NCBI GenBank assembly: GCA_032622095.1
Contig: CP136068.1
Coordinates: forward strand, 149,429,365-149,493,364
Origin: Siphonodentalium dalli
Taxonomy: Eukaryota; Mollusca; Scaphopoda; Gadilida; Siphonodentaliidae
DNA length: 64,000 nt
Direction of reading: 5' to 3'
Shown: one piece after another, positions 36,157 through 47,182 of the stretch
Layout of the letters: each line of letters starts with the position of its first letter
Position numbering within the stretch: the first letter of the stretch is position 1
Notes under the pieces: model-generated
Databases searched by the model: none
Seen by the model: only the letters and a program-made list of their open reading frames with translations
Told to the model about the DNA's origin: nothing
Translations under genes and position numbers: made by a program

Positions 36157-36762
36157 CTTTCAAAATGTGTGATGATGCAGATTGTGCCTATGTCCAGTTA
36201 TATATTCACGGAGCGATGACATTTATGGGTGTCAGTGCACGTCAAACAGCGAGGCTCCCGTGGACCACCGCTGCGAAGCTGTAAAGGGAGACAATGCTCT
36301 CCAGTGTAAGTCAATTATACTCAGGCAGTTTTATGCCAGGCCCATGCCAAGCCAAAGGCTCCATAGGCCACGGAGATGGGAACTAATCCATAACTCGATA
36401 CCAAATTGCGAGTATGTACAAACATATAGCGCATATAGATATGCATAGCATATTTTATGCTATCAGTAAATAGTAAATCAGTAAATAGTTGATGCTACTC
36501 AGTTGTATGAGCAATCATATAGTGCAAATGGATATGCATAGCATACCCGTACTCATTCGGTGGAATCAGTATATAGTAGATTCCGTGCCCGGTTATACTA
36601 TAAACAGTATATAGTTGATTCAAGCCCTTATTACCAAAAGCTCTAGCGACATGGCCCATATACAGGACGAGCGCCGAAGAGCCTGGGCTCCACTGCTTAA
36701 ACAAATAGAGATCAACATGGTAAACCATATGATACCCAGAAGGGACTTCGGAATAAGATCAA
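36157..36762 (-). other. PLE 5' leader, copy 1
   Basis: The 606-nt leader of the minus unit, with the same duplicated decamers and TATATAA as the plus copies. Its 5' edge joins the tail of the next minus fragment at 36762/36763, the same joint as between complete plus units. Confidence 0.8.
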
Positions 36763-37424
36763 GTGTGTATAAATGAAATCCTTTTCTATCTATTGTCTGA
36801 CACAGCGAACCCCAATGCTGGTCGGCACCCGACAATAACATGGCCATATCGCTATGAGCTCGTAAATAGGGCAAATATTCAAACGAGCAGAACATGTATA
36901 ACAATAAGTGTTATAATGGGTCCATTTATTGTTTCGACAGATATGTTTAATGACCTTCGTCTCATCAGGGATGCAGGTCAATCGGGTCTGTATACACTGT
37001 TGGGGAAGTGTACGCGTATGTATGAGCACATACGAGCATGCCAACTCATGCTAATTTGTGAGGAAGTCCCGATACTTCAACACTGGCTCGACTCCTACAT
37101 TTTTTTTTTCTGAAGAATGGTGCGTTAAACCGTAATCTATGACGGCCAGAATTTAATCTGGGGCGACATGTGCGATGTCGGCACCTGGGTATTATGTAAG
37201 GGTATCACAGAACAGGAGCCGATAGATAACCCATTGATATTCTGGATTCCGAAAACTGCCAACAGCTAGACATAAGAAAGAATACTGTGATTTATGTACA
37301 TTTAATGGTGCAGCTGTGATATCAGCATAAATGTGCCAGTCAAAATGTCACCTAATCGAGCTTGTTTGATCGTTGGCGAGACATTTTGGCATCAATTTCC
37401 GTGTAATAGTAAACCCTCAGTCGG
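36763..37424 (-). mobile_element. PLE minus-strand 3' fragment, copy 2
   Basis: Only the last 662 nt of a unit. It begins at the element 3' terminus (36763) and is cut off 5' inside the 3' region at CAGTCGG. The next base starts a plus-strand copy. The ribozyme region is kept. Confidence 0.9.
36900..36968 (-). ncRNA. candidate hammerhead ribozyme, copy 2
   Basis: CTGATGA at 36968-36962 on the minus strand, helix III strand complement ACAATAA at 36901-36907. Core identical to the other copies. Confidence 0.45.
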
Positions 37425-37425
37425 C
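37424..37425. other. inversion point of the array
   Basis: Minus-strand 3'-region sequence (ends ...CCTCAGTCGG in plus reading) joins plus-strand RT sequence (CTACATTGCTTGAAC). In intact copies the RT text is preceded by CCCAGG, so GG is shared at the joint, a 2-bp microhomology. Confidence 0.85.
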
Positions 37426-38958
37426 TACATTGCTTGAACATCTCACATAGTCAGAAGCGAGCCTTGACATCTCTGAGTGAGAACAATGACATAATTATCT
37501 TAAAAGCAGACAAAAACAATACCACAGTCGTGCTGAACAGGACTGACTACATAAATGAAGGTCTCCGCCAATTAAACGATGGCATACATTATACTGAACT
37601 AACGGAACTGTCTCTCGGTGAGACCCTGAAAAAGGTCGCGAACCTAGTCGCGAGGATGGCACTCAGCAAAGTCATCGATACCAGAACTCATGACTATCTC
37701 ACAACGGAAGCTCATAAAATCAGAGTACCGTATCTGTATTTGCTTCCAAAAATACACAAATTAAAAATTAACCCTGAGTCACTTGACCCGGCTTCGGGTC
37801 TGGACACGGAGTTCATAGTACCGGGCAGACCAATAATATCACAGTGCGGAGGCCCGACTGAGCGAATTGGTCGCATATTAGACTATTTTCTCCTGCCAAT
37901 CACTAAGAAACAGCCTACAAACATCCGGAATACACCTCACCTATTGGAAATGCTTGAAAATTTACAGCTCCCGGCAGATGTTTTGCTGGTCACTTTTGAC
38001 ATCAGCTCAATGTACACTAACATGAGATTTGACGAAATCTTAGAAGCACTACACATGGAACTGAGTGCCAATGATAATATGGTATATGACATACCACGGC
38101 CGAGTTCGGATAATCTCATTGAGATAGCAAAAAATTCTTCTATACGGCAACGAATTCACATTTAATGGACAGAAGTATAAACAGATTGTTGGCGCTCCAC
38201 AGGGAGCGGTGCCATCGCCCGAAATTATAGACATTGCTATGCACGCACACATGGAAAACATATTTGGGAGGTATCCCTTTAAGGCAAACATTCTATTTCA
38301 CAAGAGATTCCGTGATGACGGGCTTATATTATTCTCAGGGACACAAGAAGAAGCACAGCTCTTCTTTGATATAGCCAATTCCATGCACGACTTGCTGAAA
38401 TTCACCTATGAAATCGACTCCCAGATATGCACATTTCTTGATCTTGAAATATTCAAGGGTGATCGTTTTGCCAAAACAGGGATTTTGGATACGAAATGTC
38501 ACATAAAAAAGACAGAAACATTCCAATACTTGCATCGCCGCTCAAATCACCCGACATCGAACTTCAAATCGTTTGTCAGGGGAGAATGCATAAGATATTT
38601 AAGAAATTGCAACAATGCTATGGATTTCTACGCCAGGAGAGACTTATTTGTGACAAAGCTCATGAATCGTGGATACAAACATCGAGATATTCATGAATGG
38701 ACCGACACGATAGAATTTTCGGGAAGGAACGCACATCTACTCCGCAAATCGGGGAATAAATGTATCAGTCCCCGTACAATTTCGCTTGCTACTACATTTC
38801 ACCCAGGTGCTTCGAAATTAGCCCGCACTCTGAGCCAGTATTGGGGTAATCTAACTGACAGCCACCACACATACCACGACTTTTCTGGTACGAAACCAGG
38901 CATAATATTTCGACGCCAAAAAAATATCGGGGAGCTCATCTCCAAGAAACGGATTTGA
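37425..38958 (+). pseudogene. Penelope-like RT, copy 3, 5'-truncated and frameshifted
   Basis: Starts in the middle of the RT frame (just before the HCLNISHSQKRA block, residue about 139 of 648). An extra A in the run near 38130 (six A instead of five) breaks the frame between motifs A and B. A K-to-Q change follows (GGACAGAAG for GGAAAGAAG). The rest, including FRDD and the C-terminus, is intact in the second frame. Confidence 0.9.
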
Positions 38959-39832
38959 CAGCCCATTTTCACATGTACATGTGTCGCCACACACGTCAAT
39001 TTTCTTGCACAAAAAGCATCGATATTTACATAGCCTATAACCCACATACCGATTGATGTCCAGACACCTACCAAACAGCTTCAGGCGTACTCCTTTATCA
39101 CAGCTGGACACTGTCTGGAGTCGACGGCAAAGTGCCGCTTAGAGATTAGAGTGCGCCCACATATGGCGCCGACTGAGGGTTTACTATTACACGGAAATTG
39201 ATGCCAAAATGTCTCGCCAACGATCAAACAAGCTCGATTAGGTGACATTCTGACTGGCACATTTATGCTGATATCACAGCTGCACCATTAAATGTACATC
39301 AATCACAGTATTCTTTCTTATGTCTAGCTGTTGGCAGTTTTCGGAATCCAGAATATCAATGGGTTATCTATCGGCCCCTGTTCTGTGATACCCTTACATA
39401 ATACCCAGGTGCCGACATCGCACATGTCGCCCCAGATTAAATTCTGGCCGTCATAGATTACGGTTTAACGCACCATTCTTCAGAAGAAAAAAAAATGTAG
39501 GAGTCGAGCCAGTGTTGAAGTATCGGGACTTCCTCACAAATTAGCATGAGTTGGCATGCTCGTATGTGCTCATACATACGCGTACACTTCCCCAACAGTG
39601 TATACAGACCCGATTGACCTGCATCCCTGATGAGACGAAGGTCATTAAACATATCTGTCGAAACAATAAATGGACCCATTATAACACTTATTGTTATACA
39701 TGTTCTGCTCGTTTGAATATTTGCCCTATTTACGAGCTCATAGCGATATGGCCATGTTATTGTCGGGTGCCGACCAGCATTGGGGTTCGCTGTGTCAGAC
39801 AATAGATAGAAAAGGATTTCATTTATACACAC
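38959..39832 (+). repeat. PLE 3' region / pseudo-LTR, copy 3
   Basis: Matches the other 3' regions. It has GGCCCCTG where most copies have GGCTCCTG, shared only with the copy at 55276. It ends TTTATACACAC, directly joined to the truncated copy 4 with ACT shared at the joint. Confidence 0.85.
39627..39695 (+). ncRNA. candidate hammerhead ribozyme, copy 3
   Basis: CTGATGA 39627-39633, GAAA 39660-39663, helix III ACAATAA / TTATTGT (39688-39694), cleavage base T at 39695. Confidence 0.45.
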
Positions 39833-40989
39833 TGGACACGGAGTTCATAGTACCGGGCAGACCAATAATATCACAGTGCGGAGGCCCGACTGAGCGAATT
39901 GGTCGCATATTAGACTATTTTCTCCTGCCAATCACTAAGAAACAGCCTACAAACATCCGGAATACACCTCACCTATTGGAAATGCTTGAAAATTTACAGC
40001 TCCCGGCAGATGTTTTGCTGGTCACTTTTGACATCAGCTCAATGTACACTAACATGAGATTTGACGAAATCTTAGAAGCACTACACATGGAACTGAGTGC
40101 CAATGATAATATGGTATATGAGATACCACGGCCGAGTTCGGATAATCTCATTGAGATAGCAAAAATTCTTCTATACGGCAACGAATTCACATTTAATGGA
40201 AAGAAGTATAAACAGATTGTTGGCGCTCCACAGGGAGCGGTGCCATCGCCCGAAATTATAGACATTGCTATGCACGCACACATGGAAAACATATTTGGGA
40301 GGTATCCCTTTAAGGCAAACATTCTATTTCACAAGAGATTCCGTGATGACGGGCTTATATTATTCTCAGGGACACAAGAAGAAGCACAGCTCTTCTTTGA
40401 TATAGCCAATTCCATGCACGACTTGCTGAAATTCACCTATGAAATCGACTCCCAGATATGCACATTTCTTGATCTTGAAATATTCAAGGGTGATCGTTTT
40501 GCCAAAACAGGGATTTTGGATACGAAATGTCACATAAAAAAGACAGAAACATTCCAATACTTGCATCGCCGCTCAAATCACCCGACATCGAACTTCAAAT
40601 CGTTTGTCAGGGGAGAATGCATAAGATATTTAAGAAATTGCAACAATGCTATGGATTTCTACGCCAGGAGAGACTTATTTGTGACAAAGCTCATGAATCG
40701 TGGATACAAACATCGAGATATTCATGAATGGACCGACACGATAGAATTCTCGGGAAGAAACGCACATCTACTCCGCAAATCGGGGAATAAATGTATCAGT
40801 CCCCGTACAATTTCGCTTGCTACTACATTTCACCCAGGTGCTTCGATATTAGCCCGCACTCTGAGCCAGTATTGGGGTAATCTAACTGACAGCCACCACA
40901 CATACCACGACTTTTCTGGTACGAAACCAGGCATAATATTTCGACGCCAGAAAAATATCGGGGAGCTCATCTCCAAGAAACGGATTTGA
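39833..40989 (+). pseudogene. Penelope-like RT, copy 4, 5'-truncated
   Basis: Begins at LDTEFIVPGRPI (about residue 264 of 648) and runs open to the stop. It lacks the N-terminal domain and the LPKIHK block. Motif A, motif B and FRDD remain. The upstream pseudo-LTR happens to be in frame with it, so an ATG at 39700 opens a 429-codon chimeric frame. Two substitutions are private: D-to-E in the YDIPRP block, and K-to-I in the ASKLART block. Confidence 0.9.
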
Positions 40990-41860
40990 CAGCCCATTTT
41001 CACATGTACATGTGTCGCCACACACGTCAATTTTCTTGCACAAAAAGCATCGATATTTACATAGCCTATAACCCACATACCGATTGATGTCCAGACACCT
41101 ACCAAACAGCTTCAGGCGTACTCCTTTATCACAGCTGGACACTGTCTGGAGTCGACGGCAAAGTGCCGCTTAGAGATTAGAGTGCGCCCACATATGGCGC
41201 CGACTGAGGGTTTACTATTACACGGAAATTGATGCCAAAATGTCTCGCCAACGATCAAACAAGCTCGATTAGGTGACATTCTGACTGGCACATTTATGCT
41301 GATATCACAGCTGCACCATTAAATGTACATCAATCACAGTATTCTTTCTTATGTCTAGCTGTTGGCAGTTTTCGGAATCCAGAATATCAATGGGTTATCT
41401 ATCGGCTCCTGTTCTGTGATACCCTTACATAATACCCAGGTGCCGACATCGCACATGTCGCCCCAGATTAAATTCTGGCCGTCATAGATTACGGTTTAAC
41501 GCACCATTCTTCAGAAAAAAAAATGTAGGAGTCGAGCCAGTGTTGAAGTATCGGGACTTCCTCACAAATTAGCATGAGTTGGCATGCTCGTATGTGCTCA
41601 TACATACGCGTACACTTCCCCAACAGTGTATACAGACCCGATTGACCTGCATCCCTGATGAGACGAAGGTCATTAAACATATCTGTCGAAACAATAAATG
41701 GACCCATTATAACACTTATTGTTATACATGTTCTGCTCGTTTGAATATTTGCCCTATTCACGAGCTCATAGCGATATGGCCATGTTATTGTCGGGTGCCG
41801 ACCAGCATTGGGGTTCGCTGTGTCAGACAATAGATAGAAAAGGATTTCATTTATACACAT
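40990..41860 (+). repeat. PLE 3' region / pseudo-LTR, copy 4
   Basis: Same 3' region. It ends TTATACACAT, one base different from the usual terminus, next to the short tail at 41861. Confidence 0.85.
41655..41723 (+). ncRNA. candidate hammerhead ribozyme, copy 4
   Basis: CTGATGA 41655-41661, GAAA 41688-41691, helix III 41691-41697 with 41716-41722, cleavage base T41723. Confidence 0.45.
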
Positions 41861-41930
41861 TTGGGTGCCGACCAGCATTGGGGTTCGCTGTGTCAGACAA
41901 TAGATAGAAAAGGATTTCATTTATACACAC
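41861..41930 (+). mobile_element. 70-bp PLE 3' tail fragment
   Basis: Only the last 65-70 bases of a unit, starting GGGTGCCGACCAGCATTGG and ending TTTATACACAC. A second such fragment at 56150 starts at the same internal position. Confidence 0.85.
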
Positions 41931-42397
41931 TTGAATCAACTATATACTGTTTATAGTATAACCGGGCACGGAATCTACTATATACTGATTCCACCGAATG
42001 AGTACGGGTATGCTATGCATATCCATTTGCACTATATGATTGCTCATACAACTGAGTAGCATCAACTATTTACTGATTTACTATTTACTGATAGCATAAA
42101 ATATGCTATGCATATCTATATGCGCTATATGTTTGTACATACTCGCAATTTGGTATCGAGTTATGGATTAGTTCCCATCTCCGTGGCCTATGGAGCCTTT
42201 GGCTTGGCATGGGCCTGGCATAAAACTGCCTGAGTATAATTGACTTACACTGGAGAGCATTGTCTCCCTTTACAGCTTCGCAGCGGTGGTCCACGGGAGC
42301 CTCGCTGTTTGACGTGCACTGACACCCATAAATGTCATCGCTCCGTGAATATATAACTGGACATAGGCACAATCTGCATCATCACACATTTTGAAAG

Positions 42398-43000
42398 ATG
42401 TCATCAGAAGATAGTACCACCATGTCCTCTCCATCAAATGAGGCTCTTCAATTGGATTTCACCATTGATAACGGCGATCTGCTGCCTTGCAGCCAGCTGG
42501 GGAAATCTACAGAAGCGATCCTGGATGACGTTATGAGGGATTTCATCCCCATAACAAACCAGAGACAGCCCTTAAACATGATGCGAGCCCGTCTACAACA
42601 TGCTGCTGACAGTGGCTACACTCCGGAGGGGCTGACTCTTGACTTTAAGATCAGCGAGGCCGACACCGACGAAGAAATGCACCAGCTCATACACACTGGT
42701 GTCGAGGAGGGCCGTAAAGCCTTCATCACGTCACTTGTGGCTCTTCTTGACGTTAAGATTGCCTCTTTGAATTTGGAACTGAAAAAAGCAGTGACCCAAG
42801 CGCTGGACACCCTTCCAATTGGCCACCCTCAAAGTGGAGATGTGCGGACCCGGATTATCTCGGAAACGAAGAAACACAATAACAAAATGTGCAGACCGAC
42901 TATTAGACTACAAGATGCAACTGCGTGCAGATTACAGGAAAGGACGGCACACTTCGGGCGTGTCGCAGGAACACGCATTCAAGAAACCATACAGCGATAA
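42398..43000 (+). pseudogene. PLE ORF1, copy 6, frameshifted near the C-terminus
   Basis: Identical to the intact ORF1 up to about residue 162. There, AACGAATG reads AACAAAATG (net +1), so the natural basic tail is replaced by a different 38-residue end and the frame stops at 43000. The original tail remains readable in another frame up to 43061. Confidence 0.85.
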
Positions 43001-43758
43001 CCGCAGACACAACGGATCGCATCACGGAAAATGGAGGAACAATAGAGGCAACAGGCATTGAACATTTTGTGTCGTGACAATTGTGTACGATACTGTTACA
43101 TATGTAGACCCATATTCATGGCTTGTTTTGTGATTACATTAAATTGATTTTAATGTATTTTCTCTTTATCATTGGTTATTTACAATAACCGACGATTCCA
43201 CCCCTGGTACTAAATTACCTACCGGGGCCACATCCACACACTGATTGATCAGATTCATAGGTTGAATCGCCTACTACGGGAGCTCATACACCCAATTAGT
43301 AATTATTATTATTAATAATTGCTACTACCCAATATGCGCCTAAAACTCGGTCTCTCTTACACTTAGAGATACATCACCGATCGGACCACACTGTACAGCA
43401 GTGCATAAGATCCGTGTGACTGGTGTCAATTAAATTGATAGCCACTCCCACTTCTAAGTACCCATCACCCATTGGAGCTTAATGTGTGCTGTCTTATCCA
43501 CATCTGACACACGGCTCAACCGCAGACTGTCTTCAGTCTAGAGACAGACTCGGCCTTCGATAGACCCTATTCTAAATCTTGCCAGCCAACTATGACATGT
43601 GGTTTATTCCACTTTGTTCTCTCGCTTCTGCGATCGAGGTTTGAGCTGAGGTGATTCCCCGACAGGGGCGTTTGTCTATCTGAGTGGTGTACCCACTCCC
43701 CGCATCACATCGATTGAGGGGCTTAAACAGAGAGCCCGTATTAGCCCTGCATTACAAA

Positions 43759-45705
43759 ATGACGGCCCGTCGTTTCATCAAAAGCAAAAAGAATCGTAGA
43801 GCCAAGCTACAACGTGAGAAAATAATATCTCGCTCTAGATTGTACAAATCACCTGAATACAAACTAAATCAGGCCAAGGAGTTGATACGTAACTTCTCAA
43901 ACCACCCTCTATCTAATGATGAGATTATGGTTCTGGGCTTGGGCCTGAACTTTATACCAACATCTAAGGTGAACAGAATCGGTATAATGAAGGACTTTAC
44001 GGTTTTTGAGCGTAACATCCGTCTCAGATCACTGTTTGGGTCCTCAGAACAAAGAAATGAAACGCCGCACCCATTTAGGATAAAATCCCGGTTCAATCCG
44101 CCCATGGGCGGCAACGTCCTTGAGGACTACATCTATGCTACGAAACTGGGTGTTTCAAACTATGCACCCAGGCTACATTGCTTGAACATCTCACATAGTC
44201 AGAAGCGAGCCTTGACATCTCTGAGTGAGAACAATGACATAATTATCTTAAAAGCAGACAAAAACAATACCACAGTCGTGCTGAACAGGACTGACTACAT
44301 AAATGAAGGTCTCCGCCAATTAAACGATGGCATACATTATACTGAACTAACGGAACTGTCTCTCGGTGAGACCCAGAAAAAGGTCGCGAACCTAGTCGCG
44401 AGGATGGCACTCAGCAAAGTCATCGATACCAGAACTCATGACTATCTCACAACGGAAGCTCATAAAATCAGAGTACCGTATCTGTATTTGCTTCCAAAAA
44501 TACACAAATTAAAAATTAACCCTGAGTCACTTGACCCGGCTTCGGGACTGGACACGGAGTTCATAGTACCGGGCAGACCAATAATATCACAGTGCGGAGG
44601 CCCGACTGAGCGAATTGGTCGCATATTAGACTATTTTCTCCTGCCAATCACTAAGAAACAGCCTACAAACATCCGGAATACACCTCACCTATTGGAAATG
44701 CTTGAAAATTTACAGCTCCCGGCAGATGTTTTGCTGGTCACTTTTGACATCAGCTCAATGTACACTAACATGAGATTTGACGAAATCTTAGAAGCACTAC
44801 ACATGGAACTGAGTGCCAATGATAATATGGTATATGACATACCACGGCCGAGTTCGGATAATCTCATTGAGATAGCAAAAATTCTTCTATACGGCAACGA
44901 ATTCACATTTAATGGAAAGAAGTATAAACAGATTGTTGGCGCTCCACAGGGAGCGGTGCCATCGCCCGAAATTATAGACATTGCTATGCACGCACACATG
45001 GAAAACATATTTGGGAGGTATCCCTTTAAGGCAAACATTCTATTTCACAAGAGATTCCGTGATGACGGGCTTATATTATTCTCAGGGACACAAGAAGAAG
45101 CACAGCTCTTCTTTGATATAGCCAATTCCATGCACGACTTGCTGAAATTCACCTATGAAATCGACTCCCAGATATGCACATTTCTTGATCTTGAAATATT
45201 CAAGGGTGATCGTTTTGCCAAAACAGGGATTTTGGATACGAAATGTCACATAAAAAAGACAGAAACATTCCAATACTTGCATCGCCGCTCAAATCACCCG
45301 ACATCGAACTTCAAATCGTTTGTCAGGGGAGAATGCATAAGATATTTAAGAAATTGCAACAATGCTATGGATTTCTACGTCAGGAGAGACTTATTTGTGA
45401 CAAAGCTCATGAATCGTGGATACAAACATCGAGATATTCATGAATGGACCGACACGATAGAATTCTCGGGAAGGAACGCACATCTACTCCGCAAATCGGG
45501 GAATAAATGTATCAGTCCCCGTACAATTTCGCTTGCTACTACATTTCACCCAGGTGCTTCGAAATTAGCCCGCACTCTGAGCCAGTATTGGGGTAATCTA
45601 ACTGACAGCCACCACACATACCACGACTTTTCTGGTACGAAACCAGGCATAATATTTCGACGCCAGAAAAATATCGGGGAGCTCATCTCCAAGAAACGGA
45701 TTTGA
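43759..45705 (+). CDS. Penelope-like reverse transcriptase (ORF2), copy 6
   Basis: 648 codons from the ATG at 43759 with A at -3. All motifs are intact: LPKIHK, RPIIS, FDISSMYTN, GAPQGAVPSP, FRDD and FLD. Val at residue 541 and Lys at residue 16. It sits about 760 nt downstream of a frameshifted ORF1, so this unit could supply RT but not a normal ORF1 product. Confidence 0.92.
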   Translation: MTARRFIKSKKNRRAKLQREKIISRSRLYKSPEYKLNQAKELIRNFSNHPLSNDEIMVLGLGLNFIPTSKVNRIGIMKDFTVFERNIRLRSLFGSSEQRNETPHPFRIKSRFNPPMGGNVLEDYIYATKLGVSNYAPRLHCLNISHSQKRALTSLSENNDIIILKADKNNTTVVLNRTDYINEGLRQLNDGIHYTELTELSLGETQKKVANLVARMALSKVIDTRTHDYLTTEAHKIRVPYLYLLPKIHKLKINPESLDPASGLDTEFIVPGRPIISQCGGPTERIGRILDYFLLPITKKQPTNIRNTPHLLEMLENLQLPADVLLVTFDISSMYTNMRFDEILEALHMELSANDNMVYDIPRPSSDNLIEIAKILLYGNEFTFNGKKYKQIVGAPQGAVPSPEIIDIAMHAHMENIFGRYPFKANILFHKRFRDDGLILFSGTQEEAQLFFDIANSMHDLLKFTYEIDSQICTFLDLEIFKGDRFAKTGILDTKCHIKKTETFQYLHRRSNHPTSNFKSFVRGECIRYLRNCNNAMDFYVRRDLFVTKLMNRGYKHRDIHEWTDTIEFSGRNAHLLRKSGNKCISPRTISLATTFHPGASKLARTLSQYWGNLTDSHHTYHDFSGTKPGIIFRRQKNIGELISKKRI

Positions 45706-46576
45706 CAGCCCATTTTCACATGTACATGTGTCGCCACACACGTCAATTTTCTTGCACAAAAAGCATCGATATTTACATAGCCTATAACCCACATACCGAT
45801 TGATGTCCAGACACCTACCAAACAGCTTCAGGCGTACTCCTTTATCACAGCTGGACACTGTCTGGAGTCGACGGCAAAGTGCCGCTTAGAGATTAGAGTG
45901 CGCCCACATATGGCGCCGACTGAGGGTTTACTATTACACGGAAATTGATGCCAAAATGTCTCGCCAACGATCAAACAAGCTCGATTAGGTGACATTCTGA
46001 CTGGCACATTTATGCTGATATCACAGCTGCACCATTAAATGTACATCAATCACAGTATTCTTTCTTATGTCTAGCTGTTGGCAGTTTTCGGAATCCAGAA
46101 TATCAATGGGTTATCTATCGGCTCCTGTTCTGTGATACCCTTACATAATACCCAGGTGCCGACATCGCACATGTCGCCCCAGATTAAATTCTGGCCGTCA
46201 TAGATTACGGTTTAACGCACCATTCTTCAGAAAAAAAAATGTAGGAGTCGAGCCAGTGTTGAAGTATCGGGACTTCCTCACAAATTAGCATGAGTTGGCA
46301 TGCTCGTATGTGCTCATACATACGCGTACACTTCCCCAACAGTGTATACAGACCCGATTGACCTGCATCCCTGATGAGACGAAGGTCATTAAACATATCT
46401 GTCGAAACAATAAATGGACCCATTATAACACTTATTGTTATACATGTTCTGCTCGTTTGAATATTTGCCCTATTTACGAGCTCATAGCGATATGGCCATG
46501 TTATTGTCGGGTGCCGACCAGCATTGGGGTTCGCTGTGTCAGACAATAGATAGAAAAGGATTTCATTTATACACAC
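45706..46576 (+). repeat. PLE 3' region / pseudo-LTR, copy 6
   Basis: 871 nt from the RT stop to the TATACACAC terminus. It is directly followed by the 5' leader of copy 7. Confidence 0.85.
46371..46439 (+). ncRNA. candidate hammerhead ribozyme, copy 6 (reference copy)
   Basis: Conserved core in order and spacing: CTGATGA (46371-46377); helix II GAC...GTC, which supplies the required G10.1-C11.1 pair, with a possible second AG/CT pair and a long loop; GAAA (46404-46407); helix III of 7 bp, ACAATAA (46407-46413) with TTATTGT (46432-46438), including the usual A15.1-U16.1 and C15.2-G16.2; then T46439 as H17, giving the cleavable triplet GUU. Type I topology. PLEs are known to carry hammerhead ribozymes in their pseudo-LTRs, which fits the location and strand. 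Weakness: helix I next to the core pairs badly (GACCTGCAT against ATACATGTT, with mismatches and a CC bulge), so activity is uncertain. Confidence 0.5.
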
Positions 46577-46719
46577 TTGATCTTATTCCGAAGTCCCTTC
46601 TGGGTATCATATGGTTTACCATGTTGATCTCTATTTGTTTAAGCAGTGGAGCCCAGGCTCTTCGGCGCTCGTCCTGTATATGGGCCATGTCGCTAGAGCT
46701 TTTGGTAATAAGGGCTTGA

Positions 46720-46930
46720 ATCAACTATATACTGTTTATAGTATAACCGGGCACGGAATCTACTATATACTGATTCCACCGAATGAGTACGGGTATGCTA
46801 TGCATATCCATTTGCACTATATGATTGCTCATACAACTGAGTAGCATCAACTATTTACTGATTTACTATTTACTGATAGCATAAAATATGCTATGCATAT
46901 CTATATGCGCTATATGTTTGTACATACTCG
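46720..46930 (+). promoter_or_regulatory. duplicated motif block in PLE 5' leader
   Basis: Four copies of ACTATWTACTG (46724-46734, 46762-46772, 46850-46860, 46865-46875). There are two copies of a longer phrase starting TATGCTATGCATATC (46794 and 46888) and continuing as GCxCTATATG. The leader thus contains a diverged tandem duplication of about 95 bp. Copies 1, 6 and 8 have the same block. A promoter or RNA-structure role is inference. Confidence 0.6.
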
Positions 46931-47134
46931 CAATTTGGTATCGAGTTATGGATTAGTTCCCATCTCCGTGGCCTATGGAGCCTTTGGCTTGGCATGGGCC
47001 TGGCATAAAACTGCCTGAGTATAATTGACTTACACTGGAGAGCATTGTCTCCCTTTACAGCTTCGCAGCGGTGGTCCACGGGGGCCTCGCTGTTTGACGT
47101 GCACTGACACCCATAAATGTCATCGCTCCGTGAA

Positions 47135-47141
47135 TATATAA
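47135..47141 (+). promoter_or_regulatory. possible TATA box of the PLE
   Basis: TATATAA, 48 bases before the ORF1 ATG. The same spacing holds in the copy at 51921. A start about 30 bases downstream would give a short leader for an ORF1 mRNA. Not proven. Confidence 0.35.
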
Positions 47142-47182
47142 CTGGACATAGGCACAATCTGCATCATCACACATTTTGAAAG

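Larger units (their letters stand above)
41931..46576 (+). mobile_element. PLE unit, copy 6, 5' end trimmed by about 140 bp
   Basis: Joins the preceding tail through TTGA, which is present both at the normal start (CTTGATCTT) and 140 bp inside (GGCTTGAATC). The unit therefore lacks 46577-46718 equivalents. The TATA box, ORF1 (frameshifted), ORF2 (intact) and 3' region are all present. Confidence 0.9.
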
